Origin: Brevibacillus_C sp046036945
GTDB lineage: Bacteria > Bacillota > Bacilli > Brevibacillales > Brevibacillaceae
NCBI RefSeq assembly: GCF_046036945.1
Contig: NZ_JBJQOQ010000020.1
Location: 1-64,000 of the forward strand
Length of the DNA: 64,000 bases
Reading direction: 5' to 3'
Every line of letters begins with the position of its first letter. Position 1 is the first letter of the stretch. A program made the position numbers and the translations under genes. The notes beneath the pieces are model-generated. The model searched no databases, was not told the origin of the DNA, and worked only from the letters and a program-made list of their open reading frames with translations. Of the stretch, positions 43,030-52,112 are shown piece by piece.

Positions 43030-43203
43030 TAGATGCATTTTGTCGAATAACGCCGCGGTTTTTCGGGTCATTTGCACTAGATTTCATCGCGTAAAACCTA
43101 CCATTTCATCATACCAAAGAACGACAAAGGGTCTATACCCCAAACGGGTGATTCTTCCCTCCCAGGGGGATGAGGTATTGAAATAAACCAGCAGAACACG
43201 AAA

Positions 43204-43248
43204 GCAGACACAGATGCGAAAAGCAAATGCCTCTCTGTCTGTGTCTGC
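43204..43248 (-). terminator. hairpin terminator downstream of citA
   Basis: An 11-bp perfect stem (43204-43214 with 43238-43248) has a long loop and a short T-rich tail on the minus strand, 46 bases after the citA stop. Confidence 0.6.
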
Positions 43249-43293
43249 CGTCTCATCAAGCGGACGTCCGCCTATTTTGCATTTTCTTGGGTT

Positions 43294-44394
43294 TTAATCC
43301 GGCATTTTGCCAGTGTATGCCGATTGCGGACGAATAATCCGGTTGTTCGCCGCCTGCTCCAGGACGTGGGCCGACCAGCCGACGACCCGGCTGACGGCAA
43401 ATGTCGGGGTGAACAGCGTATCAGCCAATCCTACCGCCCGCATGACTGCTGCGGCGTAGAACTCGACATTGGTGTTGAGCTTGCGTCCCGGTTTGTACTC
43501 CTCCAGCAATTGCAAACCCACTTTCTCCACATGAACCGCCAGATCAAACCACGGGTCATCTCCAGCCAGGGCGGAAGCTACCGTACGAAGGGCGGTCGCC
43601 CGCGGATCGGTAGTCTTGTAGACGCGGTGGCCGAAGCCCATCAGGCGCTCTCCTGCTTCCAAAGCCCTCCGCAGCCACGGCTCGGCGTTTTCCTTGCTGC
43701 CGATTTGCTCCATCATCTCTGTGACCTCCGACGGCGCACCGCCGTGCAGCGGTCCCTTCAAAGCGCCGATGGCCGCCGTGATGGATGAAATCAAGTCCGA
43801 ACGTGTCGAGGCGACTACCCTTGCGGCAAATGTAGACGCGTTCATGCCGTGCTCCTGTGTCAGGATCAAATAGGCATCCAGTGCCCGCACATGCGCGCTG
43901 CTCGGCTCCTTGCCCTGCAGCATATACAGGTAATTAGCCGTATGCCCGAGGTCTTTTCGCGGTTCCGGCAGCTCCCGCCCTTCCAGACGGGCCTGGCGGT
44001 AAGCGACAATCGTCGGCAGCTTCGCGGTCAGCGAGATGACCTGCTCCAGAGTCGGCGGCCAGCTGTGAGACGGTTGGCCGAGCAGCGAAACCGCAGTCCG
44101 CAGTACGCTCATCATGTCTACATCGGCGGGAATCAGGTCGATTGCCGCCTTTACATGCCCGGGAAGTTGGCGATTGTCCGCCAGGGCCGCCTGCAGATTG
44201 TCTCTCTCCTGCTGACTGGGCAGATGTCCGTACCACAACAGATGCGCCACTTCTTCGAACGTGTTGTTTACCGCCAGATCGCGCGCCCAGTGATTGCGAT
44301 AGACTAAATGACCGTTTATTCCGTCGACCAGACTCAGGTCGGTTTCAGCGACGACGATGCCTTCCAGGCCTATGGCTACAATTTGTTCCGCCAT
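43294..44394 (-). CDS. citA: citrate synthase CitA-like
   Basis: This is a 366-residue citrate synthase making citrate from oxaloacetate and acetyl-CoA. Length and text closely match Bacillus CitA: EHGMNASTFAARV, GALKGPLHGGAPSEV, and MGFGHRVYKTTDPRA carrying active-site His, with the catalytic Asp in TPTFAVSRVVGW nearby. The start is ATG 44394 (MAEQIVAIGLEG), after GGGGTGG. It is preceded on the same strand by a CitR-like LysR gene; in B. subtilis the two are divergent. A 2-methylcitrate synthase role cannot be excluded. Confidence 0.93.
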   Translation of the reverse strand: MAEQIVAIGLEGIVVAETDLSLVDGINGHLVYRNHWARDLAVNNTFEEVAHLLWYGHLPSQQERDNLQAALADNRQLPGHVKAAIDLIPADVDMMSVLRTAVSLLGQPSHSWPPTLEQVISLTAKLPTIVAYRQARLEGRELPEPRKDLGHTANYLYMLQGKEPSSAHVRALDAYLILTQEHGMNASTFAARVVASTRSDLISSITAAIGALKGPLHGGAPSEVTEMMEQIGSKENAEPWLRRALEAGERLMGFGHRVYKTTDPRATALRTVASALAGDDPWFDLAVHVEKVGLQLLEEYKPGRKLNTNVEFYAAAVMRAVGLADTLFTPTFAVSRVVGWSAHVLEQAANNRIIRPQSAYTGKMPD

Positions 44395-44497
44395 ACCATT
44401 CCACCCCTTTTTTCTTTCACTATAGCAAGAGAAAATCAACAGGTGAAATAGAATAATACAACATGATCAATTACATTTTATAATCAATCATGGCCGG

Positions 44498-45397
44498 CTA
44501 CATCGACCGGATCAGCGGCAGCGGCGGGTACAGGGAGCCGAGAATATCAATCATCTGTTTGGCCGTTTGCGAACAGCCGGTTTTGGATACGACCAGATAC
44601 GAAGCGGCCTGGGGCAGGACAAGCCCTGGCGTCTCCAGCTCGATAAAGCGATTTTCAAACAGCTCCCGGGCAATGGCCGACCTGGGCAGAAAAGAAACCC
44701 CCAACCCTTCTTCGATAAACCGTTTGGTAATATCCACATGGGTGATCGTCATGGTTCGAAAGGAGAGTCCCCGCTGACGGAGCGCCAGCAGAAGGTCTTC
44801 CCAATAGCCCGGATGGTTGTGCGTCAGCAGCAGATTCCCCGTCAGCTCCTGCTCCCAGTCGGGCAGGGGCGCTTCGATATCTCCCCCGTTCAGCGGAACG
44901 GCAAACACGACGGGATCAGTCTGGATCAAATGGGCGTCCAATTGGAACTCTCCCGGCACCATCCGGGACAAGCCGAGATCGACCTGCCCGCTTTGCACCA
45001 ACCTGCCGATCTCGAGGGAATCGGCAATTCGAATCGAGATATCCACCTCGGGATACCGTTTGGTGTAATGGCGAATCAAGCCGGGCAATGAACTGCGGGC
45101 GATCACCGGGGAGACGGCGATGTGAAGATTTTCGCTGTAACCCTGCTGCCACGCCAGCAGATCCTCTGTCCCTGCCTGCCACCCTGCCAGCAAGGCGCTG
45201 GCATGCGGCAGGAAACGCTTGCCGGCAGGAGTGAGCTTGACGAATTTCCCTACCCGGTCGAACAACTCAATCCCCAGTTCTTTCTCCAGCAGGCGAATAT
45301 GCTGGGTGACCGTCGGTTGAGCGATAAACAGCGCTTCTGCTGTCTGCCGGAAGTTCTCAAACTTCGCGGCCACGACGAACGTCTGAAGGATACGCAA
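44498..45397 (-). CDS. citR: CitR-like LysR-family regulator
   Basis: This is a 299-residue LysR regulator. The HTH (about residues 15-45: ENFRQTAEALFIAQPTVTQ) precedes a ligand-binding domain. The stretches LLLTHNHPGYWEDLL and DITKRFIEEGLGVSFLP closely resemble B. subtilis CitR, the repressor of citA. The conservative start is TTG 45397. Two codons further upstream (ATC at 45403) would give the common LysR beginning xDLR, and a GGGGTG site lies at good distance from it. It is 20 bp from the preceding gene and about 100 bp from citA. Confidence 0.9.
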   Translation of the reverse strand: MRILQTFVVAAKFENFRQTAEALFIAQPTVTQHIRLLEKELGIELFDRVGKFVKLTPAGKRFLPHASALLAGWQAGTEDLLAWQQGYSENLHIAVSPVIARSSLPGLIRHYTKRYPEVDISIRIADSLEIGRLVQSGQVDLGLSRMVPGEFQLDAHLIQTDPVVFAVPLNGGDIEAPLPDWEQELTGNLLLTHNHPGYWEDLLLALRQRGLSFRTMTITHVDITKRFIEEGLGVSFLPRSAIARELFENRFIELETPGLVLPQAASYLVVSKTGCSQTAKQMIDILGSLYPPLPLIRSM

Positions 45398-45417
45398 ATC
45401 GATGAGGATTCACCCCG

Positions 45418-46518
45418 CTACCCAAGCCTGCCGACCCGGTTCAATACCTGCCGGGCTTCGGCAAACAGGCTCTCGACGATTTGCCCGGCTGTTTCACTGC
45501 GCTTGTTTGCCAGCTGCGGGACTCCTTGCCCTGCCCAAAGCGACATGTAATTGGCCTGGTTGTTCTTCGCCGCCGCGTTGCGGATCTCACGGGTCAAGGT
45601 GTTTTGCAGCGGATAGGGCAGAGATGCCAACTGCCGCTGGGCAAAGCTCTCCATCAGCCGGTTCGACAGCCCCCGCGCCGGCCGTCCGGAAAAAGCCCGG
45701 GTGATCTGCGGCTCGGTCTCTTTCGCCTGGGCCAGTTTTTCCTTGTAGGCCCGGTGAGCAAGGCTTTCCTCACAGGCCAAAAACCGCGTTCCCAGCTGCA
45801 CCGCATCTGCTCCCAGCGCAAAGGCCGCAACCACTCCACGCCCATCCATGATTCCGCCTGCTGCGATGACCGGGGTATCAGGCAACGCGTCCGCCATCAA
45901 CGGCAGCAGGGCCATCGTCCCTACCGTTTCGCCATTTCCGCCCGGTCTGACGGAAAAAGTTCCGCGGTGTCCTCCCGCTTCTCCTCCCTGGGCGACCACT
46001 GCGTCCACCCCTTCGGCCTGCAGTGCGAGCCCTTCGGCCACAGTCGTGGCCATGCCGATCAGCTTCATACCAGCCTGCTTGGCCGCTTGGCCGTATCGCC
46101 CAGGCAATTGGAAAGCCACGCTGAACACCGGCACTTTCTCGTCGAGGATGACCGAAAAACACTCGTCCAGGTCGTTAACGTAGTCCGGTACTTCCCCCGA
46201 CCAGGCTTCCAAGCCTACCTCCTTGCGCATCTGGTTGATCCAGTCCGTGAGCTCCGGGCTGACTGTTGCCTGCGGCGGTTCATCGGAGATGAGCAGATTG
46301 ACGCTAAACGGTTTTTTAGTCAGTTCTTTCACCTGGCGAATCGCCTGACGCAGCGCATCCGGCTTCATATAGGCTCCGCCGAGCGTTCCCAGCCCGCCGG
46401 CTTCCGATACCGCCGCTACCATTTGCGGCGAGGTGATATTCCCCGCCATGCCCGCCTGCACCAACGGCAATCTGATCGAAAAGAGATCACAGAACCGGGT
46501 GTGAAATAGCTCCTCCAT
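45418..46518 (-). CDS. nitronate monooxygenase (2-nitropropane dioxygenase family)
   Basis: This is a 366-residue FMN enzyme of the NMO family that oxidises toxic propionate-3-nitronate-type compounds. It has the glycine-rich MAGNITSPQMVAAVSEAGGLGTLGG start, the conserved VVAQGGEAGGHRG loop with catalytic His, and IAAGGIMDGRGV for the phosphate of FMN. The ATG at 46518 is seven bases after GGAGG; a GTG at 46521 is too close. It lies directly upstream of citR and is probably co-transcribed with it. Confidence 0.92.
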   Translation of the reverse strand: MEELFHTRFCDLFSIRLPLVQAGMAGNITSPQMVAAVSEAGGLGTLGGAYMKPDALRQAIRQVKELTKKPFSVNLLISDEPPQATVSPELTDWINQMRKEVGLEAWSGEVPDYVNDLDECFSVILDEKVPVFSVAFQLPGRYGQAAKQAGMKLIGMATTVAEGLALQAEGVDAVVAQGGEAGGHRGTFSVRPGGNGETVGTMALLPLMADALPDTPVIAAGGIMDGRGVVAAFALGADAVQLGTRFLACEESLAHRAYKEKLAQAKETEPQITRAFSGRPARGLSNRLMESFAQRQLASLPYPLQNTLTREIRNAAAKNNQANYMSLWAGQGVPQLANKRSETAGQIVESLFAEARQVLNRVGRLG

Positions 46519-46637
46519 CACTGTTCCTCCTTATGTGCTGGCAATTTCTCACTTTCAGCGTATCTCAATTCTTCCCGATTCGCCATACGTATCTATTTTC
46601 AATTGATATCTAAAACACGATACCGCGTTCCTGCCTT

Positions 46638-47246
46638 ATGTATCAAAAAGGGACCAAGTTGTTAAACTATGGTAGCAATGTGAAAGGGGCGGCTATCATC
46701 ATTCGGTTAAACTCTTTATATTGTATATTGGCAATTTACCTTTTGTTTGCCGCAGATAATGTGGTGTTTGCGGAAATACCTACAGATTCTACTGTGACTT
46801 CTACTGTTGAATTTCGTGTGTTAGGTCCTGGCGTCATGGTCCCAAACACGCGAATACTAATCGTTGACAACAAGGGGCATTTAATAAGTTCAGGACTAAC
46901 TGATAAGAATGGAATTTGGAAAGTCCTATTGACTGTTGACATTGATCCACGGTTTTCTATGGTCGAGAAAATGGGGACGGTAACAGCAATAAGCATTGCG
47001 AATGGATATAAAGAAGACATTATTTTCGATGTTCCTGTAAGAAAGGATGCTGTTCAAATTGTATCGCTAAGCCCTCTGGTTAAAAATACACGAAATGAGC
47101 CCACGTATTCACTAGGCATGCTGCATCGACTTACTGTGTTTCCTTTGATAGACATCTATGCAAAACAGGAAGGGCTTGCAAGAGAAAATTCAATTGAAGG
47201 TGACCTAGATTCACCACATTGGAGTCCAAACATTGTAAACCCGTAA
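46638..47246 (+). CDS. A+T-rich secreted protein, unknown function
   Basis: This 202-residue frame is not recognised. A hydrophobic segment (about residues 28-45, ending VVFAEI) looks like a signal peptide, preceded by a basic stretch. The rest is beta-rich with one Ig-like or carboxypeptidase-regulatory-like feel (VPNTRILIVDNKGHLISSGLTDKNGIW). The start is uncertain: TTG 46659 has AAGGG six bases upstream. Its base composition is clearly more A+T-rich than flanking genes. It lies at the left edge of a decayed region. Confidence 0.5.
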   Translation: MYQKGTKLLNYGSNVKGAAIIIRLNSLYCILAIYLLFAADNVVFAEIPTDSTVTSTVEFRVLGPGVMVPNTRILIVDNKGHLISSGLTDKNGIWKVLLTVDIDPRFSMVEKMGTVTAISIANGYKEDIIFDVPVRKDAVQIVSLSPLVKNTRNEPTYSLGMLHRLTVFPLIDIYAKQEGLARENSIEGDLDSPHWSPNIVNP

Positions 47247-47364
47247 AGAATAAATCCTACCCTTATACACAAGGTACCGCCGACAAGTGCCGGAAAAGCA
47301 AAGATATCGAATTCTGGAAGAGCCTTTGAATTTGCCGGCCCTCGGCATTTGGACCGGCCCCCGC

Positions 47365-47581
47365 TGTGAAAAGCTGCATATCTGTACAAGCCGGTTTTTC
47401 AAGGTGTGATTCCATTCGGCTTGCGAACGGAACCAGCTACAGATTTTTGCCAAAGAGATCAGGGCGGCGAATACCAGCAGATTTTTCGTCTACTGCCGGG
47501 GACGGAGCTGGACCAGGTACATCTGGCGTTTGTAACGCCTAGTTGCGGCACATTCATGGACGACCTCTTTCTCTGCTTCTA
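47365..47581 (+). pseudogene. possible C-terminal remnant of a secreted beta-domain protein
   Basis: An open stretch without a start reads AAYLYKPVFQGVIPFG and later YQQIFRLLPGTELDQVHLAF and FMDDLFLCF before TAA at 47579. The rhythm (YQQIFRLLPG then DD-L) resembles the end of carbohydrate-binding-like beta-sandwich modules found in spore-surface proteins. This is weak pattern recognition. The rest of 47247-47632 shows nothing identifiable. Confidence 0.25.
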
Positions 47582-47609
47582 AAAAAAGGACCACTCAATA
47601 CCTGAGTGG
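47581..47609 (-). terminator. orphan minus-strand terminator-like hairpin
   Basis: CCACTCA (47591-47597) pairs with TGAGTGG (47603-47609), and seven T follow on the minus strand. No minus-strand gene lies just upstream, so it may be a leftover of a lost gene. Confidence 0.45.
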
Positions 47610-47632
47610 CCGCATGGGAAGAGGAATCACAC

Positions 47633-47870
47633 ATGAAAAACAAGAAGTTACATTCTTAACGAATACGACTGCACAATAGTTGCGGAAAATGAAGAAAACA
47701 CGAAAATCGCCCTAATGATCTCCCCACTGTCGCTGGGGCAAATGCTGCAACCTGCCTATTTTGCTGCGGATGAAATGACAAAAGCTTCAGGATTTTTTCG
47801 TTCTATTCTATCATTTGCCTCAACTAGAAACATTGGTAAAATGGCGGTGTCTTTGAAAGACAACATTTGA
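47633..47870 (+). pseudogene. frameshifted small gene, unknown function
   Basis: An ATG at 47633 follows GGGAAGAGG at good spacing, but the frame stops after eight codons at 47657. Dropping one T near 47656 joins it to an open stretch that begins NEYDCTIVAENEEN and ends at TGA 47868. The restored product would have about 78 residues. It is not recognised. It is either a decayed gene or a base error. Confidence 0.4.
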
Positions 47871-47892
47871 TTTGCGAGAAGGAGGAACATGA

Positions 47893-49005
47893 ATGAAGAG
47901 GATCTTACCGGTATCACTTGCGGCAGCACTGATTTTCTCAGCGGTTCCCTCAGCATTTGCCGAAACCAATGTCAACGTTGACGGGAATACCTCATTAGAC
48001 GGCAACGGGCAAGGCGACAGTTACTCCGAATCAGAAACAATGGACGATTCGACATCAGACCAAACATCGGATCCAACATTCGACACGACATCCGATCCAA
48101 CGTCAGATCCAACATCCGACACGGCAACCGACCCGACGTCAGATCCAACATCCGACACGGCAACTGACCCGACGTCAGATCCAACATCCGACATGAATAA
48201 CGAATCTTCGCCGGAAGCGGAAACCGATGCCCCGGCCGAGGAGAATACTGCCCCGGATGCGGCAGATCAGCCCGCTGACGATCAGGGTGACGAGGACTCC
48301 GCAAAAACGGCGGAACAACTGTCCGAACTACGTGAGCAGCTAAAAAACGCGCCGGAAGTGACAGAAGAGGTGGAAGCCGCCTATGACCAATTGGTCACCG
48401 ATCTCACCGATGCGTCTGATCTTCCCCAAGCAATTGAAGTTCAAAAAGAACTGCTCGAGCGAACCTACCAGCCTGGTGAGCATGAGCAGTTCACGAGATT
48501 GGGCGACCTGTTCACCCAGGCCGAAGTGCTGGGCGTAAAGGCGTTCGTTAACGGCCAAGATCAACAAATGGACCAGGCTCCGTATATTCAGGATGGGAGG
48601 ACGCTGGTGACCGAGCAGACGATCACAGCGGCATTGAAAGCAGAGGTAAACCGGGATGTCACCGGTTTGGTGACGATTACCCGCGACAACAAGACGATCA
48701 CCCTGTATCTTGACAAAAAAGAGGCTGCAATAGGTGAAGAGACGGTAGCGCTGGAGACTGCGCCAACGATTCAAAACGGAGTGCTCTATTTGCCGCTTCG
48801 CTTCATCTGTGAACAGCTGGGCGCAAACGTCGACTGGCAGCAAGCCGGACAGATCATCATCATTGACGATCAACGGGCCGACATACCTGCACCGCCAACC
48901 GTAGAATTCGGACAATCCGGTGCCGAAACAGCAGATCCGAGCGCTCCGGAACAGAATGACTCTGCCGATACCGACAACTCTGACGAAGCTTCGGCACAAG
49001 ACTAA
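47893..49005 (+). CDS. secreted protein with Asp/Ser/Thr/Pro repeats and a stalk domain
   Basis: This is a 370-residue exported protein. The signal peptide ends near SAFAETN (residue 24). Residues about 50-105 are a low-complexity tract of DPTSDPTSDTAT-type units (36-bp nucleotide repeats at about 48080-48195). Then come an acidic segment and a helical segment (about 135-190). The C-terminal half has a copper-amine-oxidase-N-like stalk domain (about 210-325; AFVNGQDQQMDQAPYIQDGRTLV and VLYLPLRFICEQLGANVDW). Such stalk domains are frequent on wall proteins of Paenibacillaceae. The catalytic part found in the 1493-3157 amidase is absent. GAGAAGGAGG precedes the ATG. Confidence 0.85.
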   Translation: MKRILPVSLAAALIFSAVPSAFAETNVNVDGNTSLDGNGQGDSYSESETMDDSTSDQTSDPTFDTTSDPTSDPTSDTATDPTSDPTSDTATDPTSDPTSDMNNESSPEAETDAPAEENTAPDAADQPADDQGDEDSAKTAEQLSELREQLKNAPEVTEEVEAAYDQLVTDLTDASDLPQAIEVQKELLERTYQPGEHEQFTRLGDLFTQAEVLGVKAFVNGQDQQMDQAPYIQDGRTLVTEQTITAALKAEVNRDVTGLVTITRDNKTITLYLDKKEAAIGEETVALETAPTIQNGVLYLPLRFICEQLGANVDWQQAGQIIIIDDQRADIPAPPTVEFGQSGAETADPSAPEQNDSADTDNSDEASAQD

Positions 49006-49023
49006 GATCCTGGCGTCTATACG

Positions 49024-49058
49024 AAAAAGGGTTGAGAAGGCAGCTTCTTAACCCTTTT
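49024..49058. terminator. bidirectional terminator between the stalk-domain gene and the BlaR1-like gene
   Basis: A 15-bp stem (49025-49039 with 49044-49058, one wobble) is flanked by A and T runs and lies between converging genes. It closely resembles the hairpin at 54590-54620 in sequence. Confidence 0.9.
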
Positions 49059-49067
49059 CCTCCATCC

Positions 49068-51281
49068 CTATGGCAATTTGGTCAACTCCGCTAACGGTTC
49101 GTTCATCAGGTACTTGACGATCTCCTTTTGCTCTGACTCGTCTTCTTGTGCCGTAAACGTCACTTGGTAGCATACATCGTTTTCCTTCCAGAGATAACTC
49201 ACCAAATCCGCTTCATTCGGACCACTGAGCGATCCATCGATTTTATATTTGGCCGTTTTGACCACTTCCTTGCCGCCTATATCCAATGGCTTGGCTTCGA
49301 CGACATTTTTCTCACCGTCGATCTGATAGTAAGCGATATGTCCGGTCTTTTTGATATTCTCATAGAGGTTGTTATTCTTGATTTGCTGAAATGTTACTCC
49401 CGGCTTGTTCCCATCCGTTCCTCGATACGCAATGCAGAGCACCCTGGTCTTTTTATCTGCCTCATCATCCGGATAACTGAAATTAATCTTCTGGGTTTCA
49501 TAGGCGTGCTTGGCTTGAAGGGACCCAGGCAGCTGCAAAGGGAATTTGGGAGCAAACCCGACAGATTCCGGCACTTTCCGCACATCTCCCGTATCGTAAA
49601 TGTCTTCTATCAACAGATCATGGTTTACATATCGCCTGTACATGTCTTGATCGGGATACTTCATCGAGGCGATCAATGTCACCAGTTCCTGATCCGTCAA
49701 CGCGTAGCCGTCAATTTGATACTGAATCCCCTGATCCTGCCAGATATAATACAGTTTGTCCCGATTTTTAGCCTGCACGGTTACTTTTAAAGCTTCCTTC
49801 CCTTTGACATTGACGGTCTCCTTCTTGATCCTGCTTTCTTCTCCCTGGGTTCTCTCTGCTATTTCAATAGCCGCATAGGCCGCTTCCACCCCGGCTCCTT
49901 CCGCGCTTGCGGAGATCGCAAAGGATCCATAATAGGCATTTTCTTTTCGCTTTTCAAAATATAGCCTCGCTTTGCCCCGTTTGCCGTCTGCTGTTGATAT
50001 CAATTCGCCTTGTTGAAATCGGTATCCGTCAGGAAGTGCCGCCGGAACCATAAAAGCAAAATCGGAAATCTCTGCAGTCTTTTCCAAATTGCCGTAGGCC
50101 CGATTCGGTGACTCAAACAAAACCCGATCATCTGCTGCTTTCACAGAACCTGCAGAACCTGCCAATATCGGCTCGCCGGCATTGGTTAGAGTTACAGCCC
50201 CCAGTATTCCCACACATAGGACGGCAACCGCAGATAGTTTATACGATCCCTTTTTAAACGATTTGATCATGCAAATTCTCCTCATCATCTCATTTTGATT
50301 GCTCGCTCCATTAAAAGACACCAGGTTCGGCTGATTGCGCTCCGAAGCGAAGCGCTTCAGGCATTCAACGATCGTCAGTCCGTAGGGGATGGTCTCCGCT
50401 TCACCGAGAACCTCTAACGCACAGGCATCACAGGCGAGCTCTCTGTCCGCTTTCATCTGTCTGACCGCGATCCACACCAGTGGATTCATCCAGTGGACCG
50501 CCAGTACAAAACTTCCGACCGCATTCCAGGCGATATCCTTTCGCTTCAAGTGCGCCAGCTCATGTGAGAAGATATGGGTGAGTGAAGAAGTACCCAGCTC
50601 TTTGCTCATCTTTTCGGGAAGATAGACCCACGGGTGAAACAGCCCTGAAATATATGGGCTTTCAAGGCGGTTTCCCGTATACACGGGGATCGGTTTTTCG
50701 ATGCCGAACTTCTTCAGACAATCAGCCATGACAGCCCTGATCCGAGGATCTGTTGCCAACCGGAACGTTACGCGCTGCTGCCTTATTTTTATCAGATAAG
50801 CGGTGTAGTACCAAATAAAGGAAACCACTCCTGCAAGCCATACAACCGAAGCGATTTGCAAGGCGACGGGATACGTTTGTGTAAAAATCGATACCCCATC
50901 TTGAGTCTCCTGCAGCGATAGGCCTGTCGGAATGCGCTGATTTTCCAGAAGCATCTGATTTATCGAGCTCTGTTGAGGGATCTGATCTTGTCCGACCTTA
51001 GCTAGTGACTGGAGATACTGGTTATCTGTAAAAGGATTCATCCAGGCAACCGCTTGTTTGAGCTCTGAACCCAATTGCAGCAGATGAAAGACGCTGACCG
51101 GGCTGTCCGGAAAAACCGGCACCAACAGGCGCACCAGCACGATCAGCCATAAAACATGCAGCATGTGAGCACTTATGTAACGGCGAAACAGCTTCTTCAA
51201 GGCGATCACCAACAGTACGACGACACTCGCCGCTGCTGTGGAATCCAAAAACCATAGAAAAATACTGCATAGACTATCCAT
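49068..51281 (-). CDS. BlaR1/MecR1-type M56 membrane metallopeptidase sensor
   Basis: This is a 737-residue antirepressor. Four membrane helices surround a cytoplasmic/membrane M56 protease domain with the zinc motif HELAHLKRKD (about residue 230), and EL-x-CDACALEVLGE follows. Unlike BlaR1, the extracellular C-terminal part (about 375-737) has no penicillin-binding SxxK domain. Instead it shows DUF4367-like beta segments (LPDGYRFQQGE, AYAAIEIAERT and a repeated related block near 570-735). It probably senses another surface signal and cleaves the partner BlaI-type repressor. Confidence 0.9.
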   Translation of the reverse strand: MDSLCSIFLWFLDSTAAASVVVLLVIALKKLFRRYISAHMLHVLWLIVLVRLLVPVFPDSPVSVFHLLQLGSELKQAVAWMNPFTDNQYLQSLAKVGQDQIPQQSSINQMLLENQRIPTGLSLQETQDGVSIFTQTYPVALQIASVVWLAGVVSFIWYYTAYLIKIRQQRVTFRLATDPRIRAVMADCLKKFGIEKPIPVYTGNRLESPYISGLFHPWVYLPEKMSKELGTSSLTHIFSHELAHLKRKDIAWNAVGSFVLAVHWMNPLVWIAVRQMKADRELACDACALEVLGEAETIPYGLTIVECLKRFASERNQPNLVSFNGASNQNEMMRRICMIKSFKKGSYKLSAVAVLCVGILGAVTLTNAGEPILAGSAGSVKAADDRVLFESPNRAYGNLEKTAEISDFAFMVPAALPDGYRFQQGELISTADGKRGKARLYFEKRKENAYYGSFAISASAEGAGVEAAYAAIEIAERTQGEESRIKKETVNVKGKEALKVTVQAKNRDKLYYIWQDQGIQYQIDGYALTDQELVTLIASMKYPDQDMYRRYVNHDLLIEDIYDTGDVRKVPESVGFAPKFPLQLPGSLQAKHAYETQKINFSYPDDEADKKTRVLCIAYRGTDGNKPGVTFQQIKNNNLYENIKKTGHIAYYQIDGEKNVVEAKPLDIGGKEVVKTAKYKIDGSLSGPNEADLVSYLWKENDVCYQVTFTAQEDESEQKEIVKYLMNEPLAELTKLP

Positions 51282-51315
51282 GTTTCACCCTCTTTAACAT
51301 GACTTTGGCGGCTGG

Positions 51316-51717
51316 CTACTCCATGCGCGCTGTTTTGGTTTTATCCTGCTTCTCCGTCAGAATCTTTTGCAGGTGTTCGATCTCTTTTTCGGATAGTTCG
51401 GCATCCTCCAGAAAGTTGGTTACCATCATATGCGCCGCCCCGCCAAACACCCTTTTGAGAAAGGATCGGCTCTCCGATTTTACACATTCCTTTTCAGATA
51501 CCAACGGGTAGTAATGGTAACTCCTGCCCTCTTTCTCGAAACTGATGGCCCCTTTTTTCAAAAGCCGGGTGACGAAGGTGCGAACGGTTTGCTCGCTCCA
51601 ATCGATCCCCTCCGGCAATTGGAGCGCAATTTGCTCAGCAGTGATCGGGGCGTCGTTCCTCCAGATTATTTTCATGATTTCCCACTCGGATTCTGATATT
51701 TTTGGCGTGCCGGACAT
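51316..51717 (-). CDS. BlaI/MecI/CopY-family repressor
   Basis: This is a 133-residue winged-helix repressor. The start motif ISESEWEIMKIIW, a recognition helix in WSEQTVRTFVTRLLKKGAI (about residues 38-56), and YYPLVSE are typical. Family repressors are cut by their M56 partner, which here is the adjacent 49068-51281 product, 34 bp downstream. GGAGGTTAGCAG precedes the ATG. Two TACA-N2-TGTA sites lie directly upstream, suggesting autoregulation. Confidence 0.93.
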   Translation of the reverse strand: MSGTPKISESEWEIMKIIWRNDAPITAEQIALQLPEGIDWSEQTVRTFVTRLLKKGAISFEKEGRSYHYYPLVSEKECVKSESRSFLKRVFGGAAHMMVTNFLEDAELSEKEIEHLQKILTEKQDKTKTARME

Positions 51718-51743
51718 CTGCTAACCTCCAACTTTTTCAGATT

Positions 51744-51786
51744 TACATTTGTAAACCAAAGCTATGGCTTAAATATTACACTTGTA
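51744..51786. promoter_or_regulatory. two BlaI-type operators TACA-N2-TGTA
   Basis: TACATTTGTA (51744-51753) and TACACTTGTA (51777-51786) are two dyads 33 bp apart (centre to centre), 27-70 bases upstream of the repressor start. They match the TACA/TGTA half-site pattern of BlaI/MecI operators. Confidence 0.75.
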
Positions 51787-51905
51787 GATCAAAATTTGTC
51801 AACGGTCTATGTAAAATATCGCACGAGAGTACATTAATAAGACAGAAGTATTTTCTATTCTCGATTTCCTTTGTCGCTTTAGGCTGATTTCAGTAAGGTG
51901 AAAAA

Positions 51906-52112
51906 TTGAAAGGATTGACGCAAGAGCAACTTGCGGATTTGGCCGGAACGAGCTTTTCCTATCTCGGGAAAATTGAACGTGGCTGCAGTTTAGCTACCTT
52001 ACTTTCCGACAGTGTTTTTAAAGACGTGGAAATGACTGAACCAGTATTAGAAGCTGCCGCTATACTTCTCCGCTTCATCTTCCCAACCGAACAAAAAAAA
52101 CTGCCGGTATAG
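51906..52112 (+). pseudogene. truncated XRE-family HTH remnant
   Basis: The frame reads GLTQEQLADLAGTSFSYLGKIERG, the core of an XRE helix-turn-helix, but starts abruptly at it. After IERG the sequence no longer follows the family (no TL-x2-L-x2-A-x-AL helix). Nearby upstream starts are out of frame. An end-truncated, internally damaged gene is likely. The remainder 52113-52353 shows nothing I can identify. Confidence 0.5.

Noticed and set aside
49068..51717. Beta-lactam resistance locus
   Set aside because: The sensor lacks the penicillin-binding domain and no beta-lactamase or PBP2a gene is adjacent.
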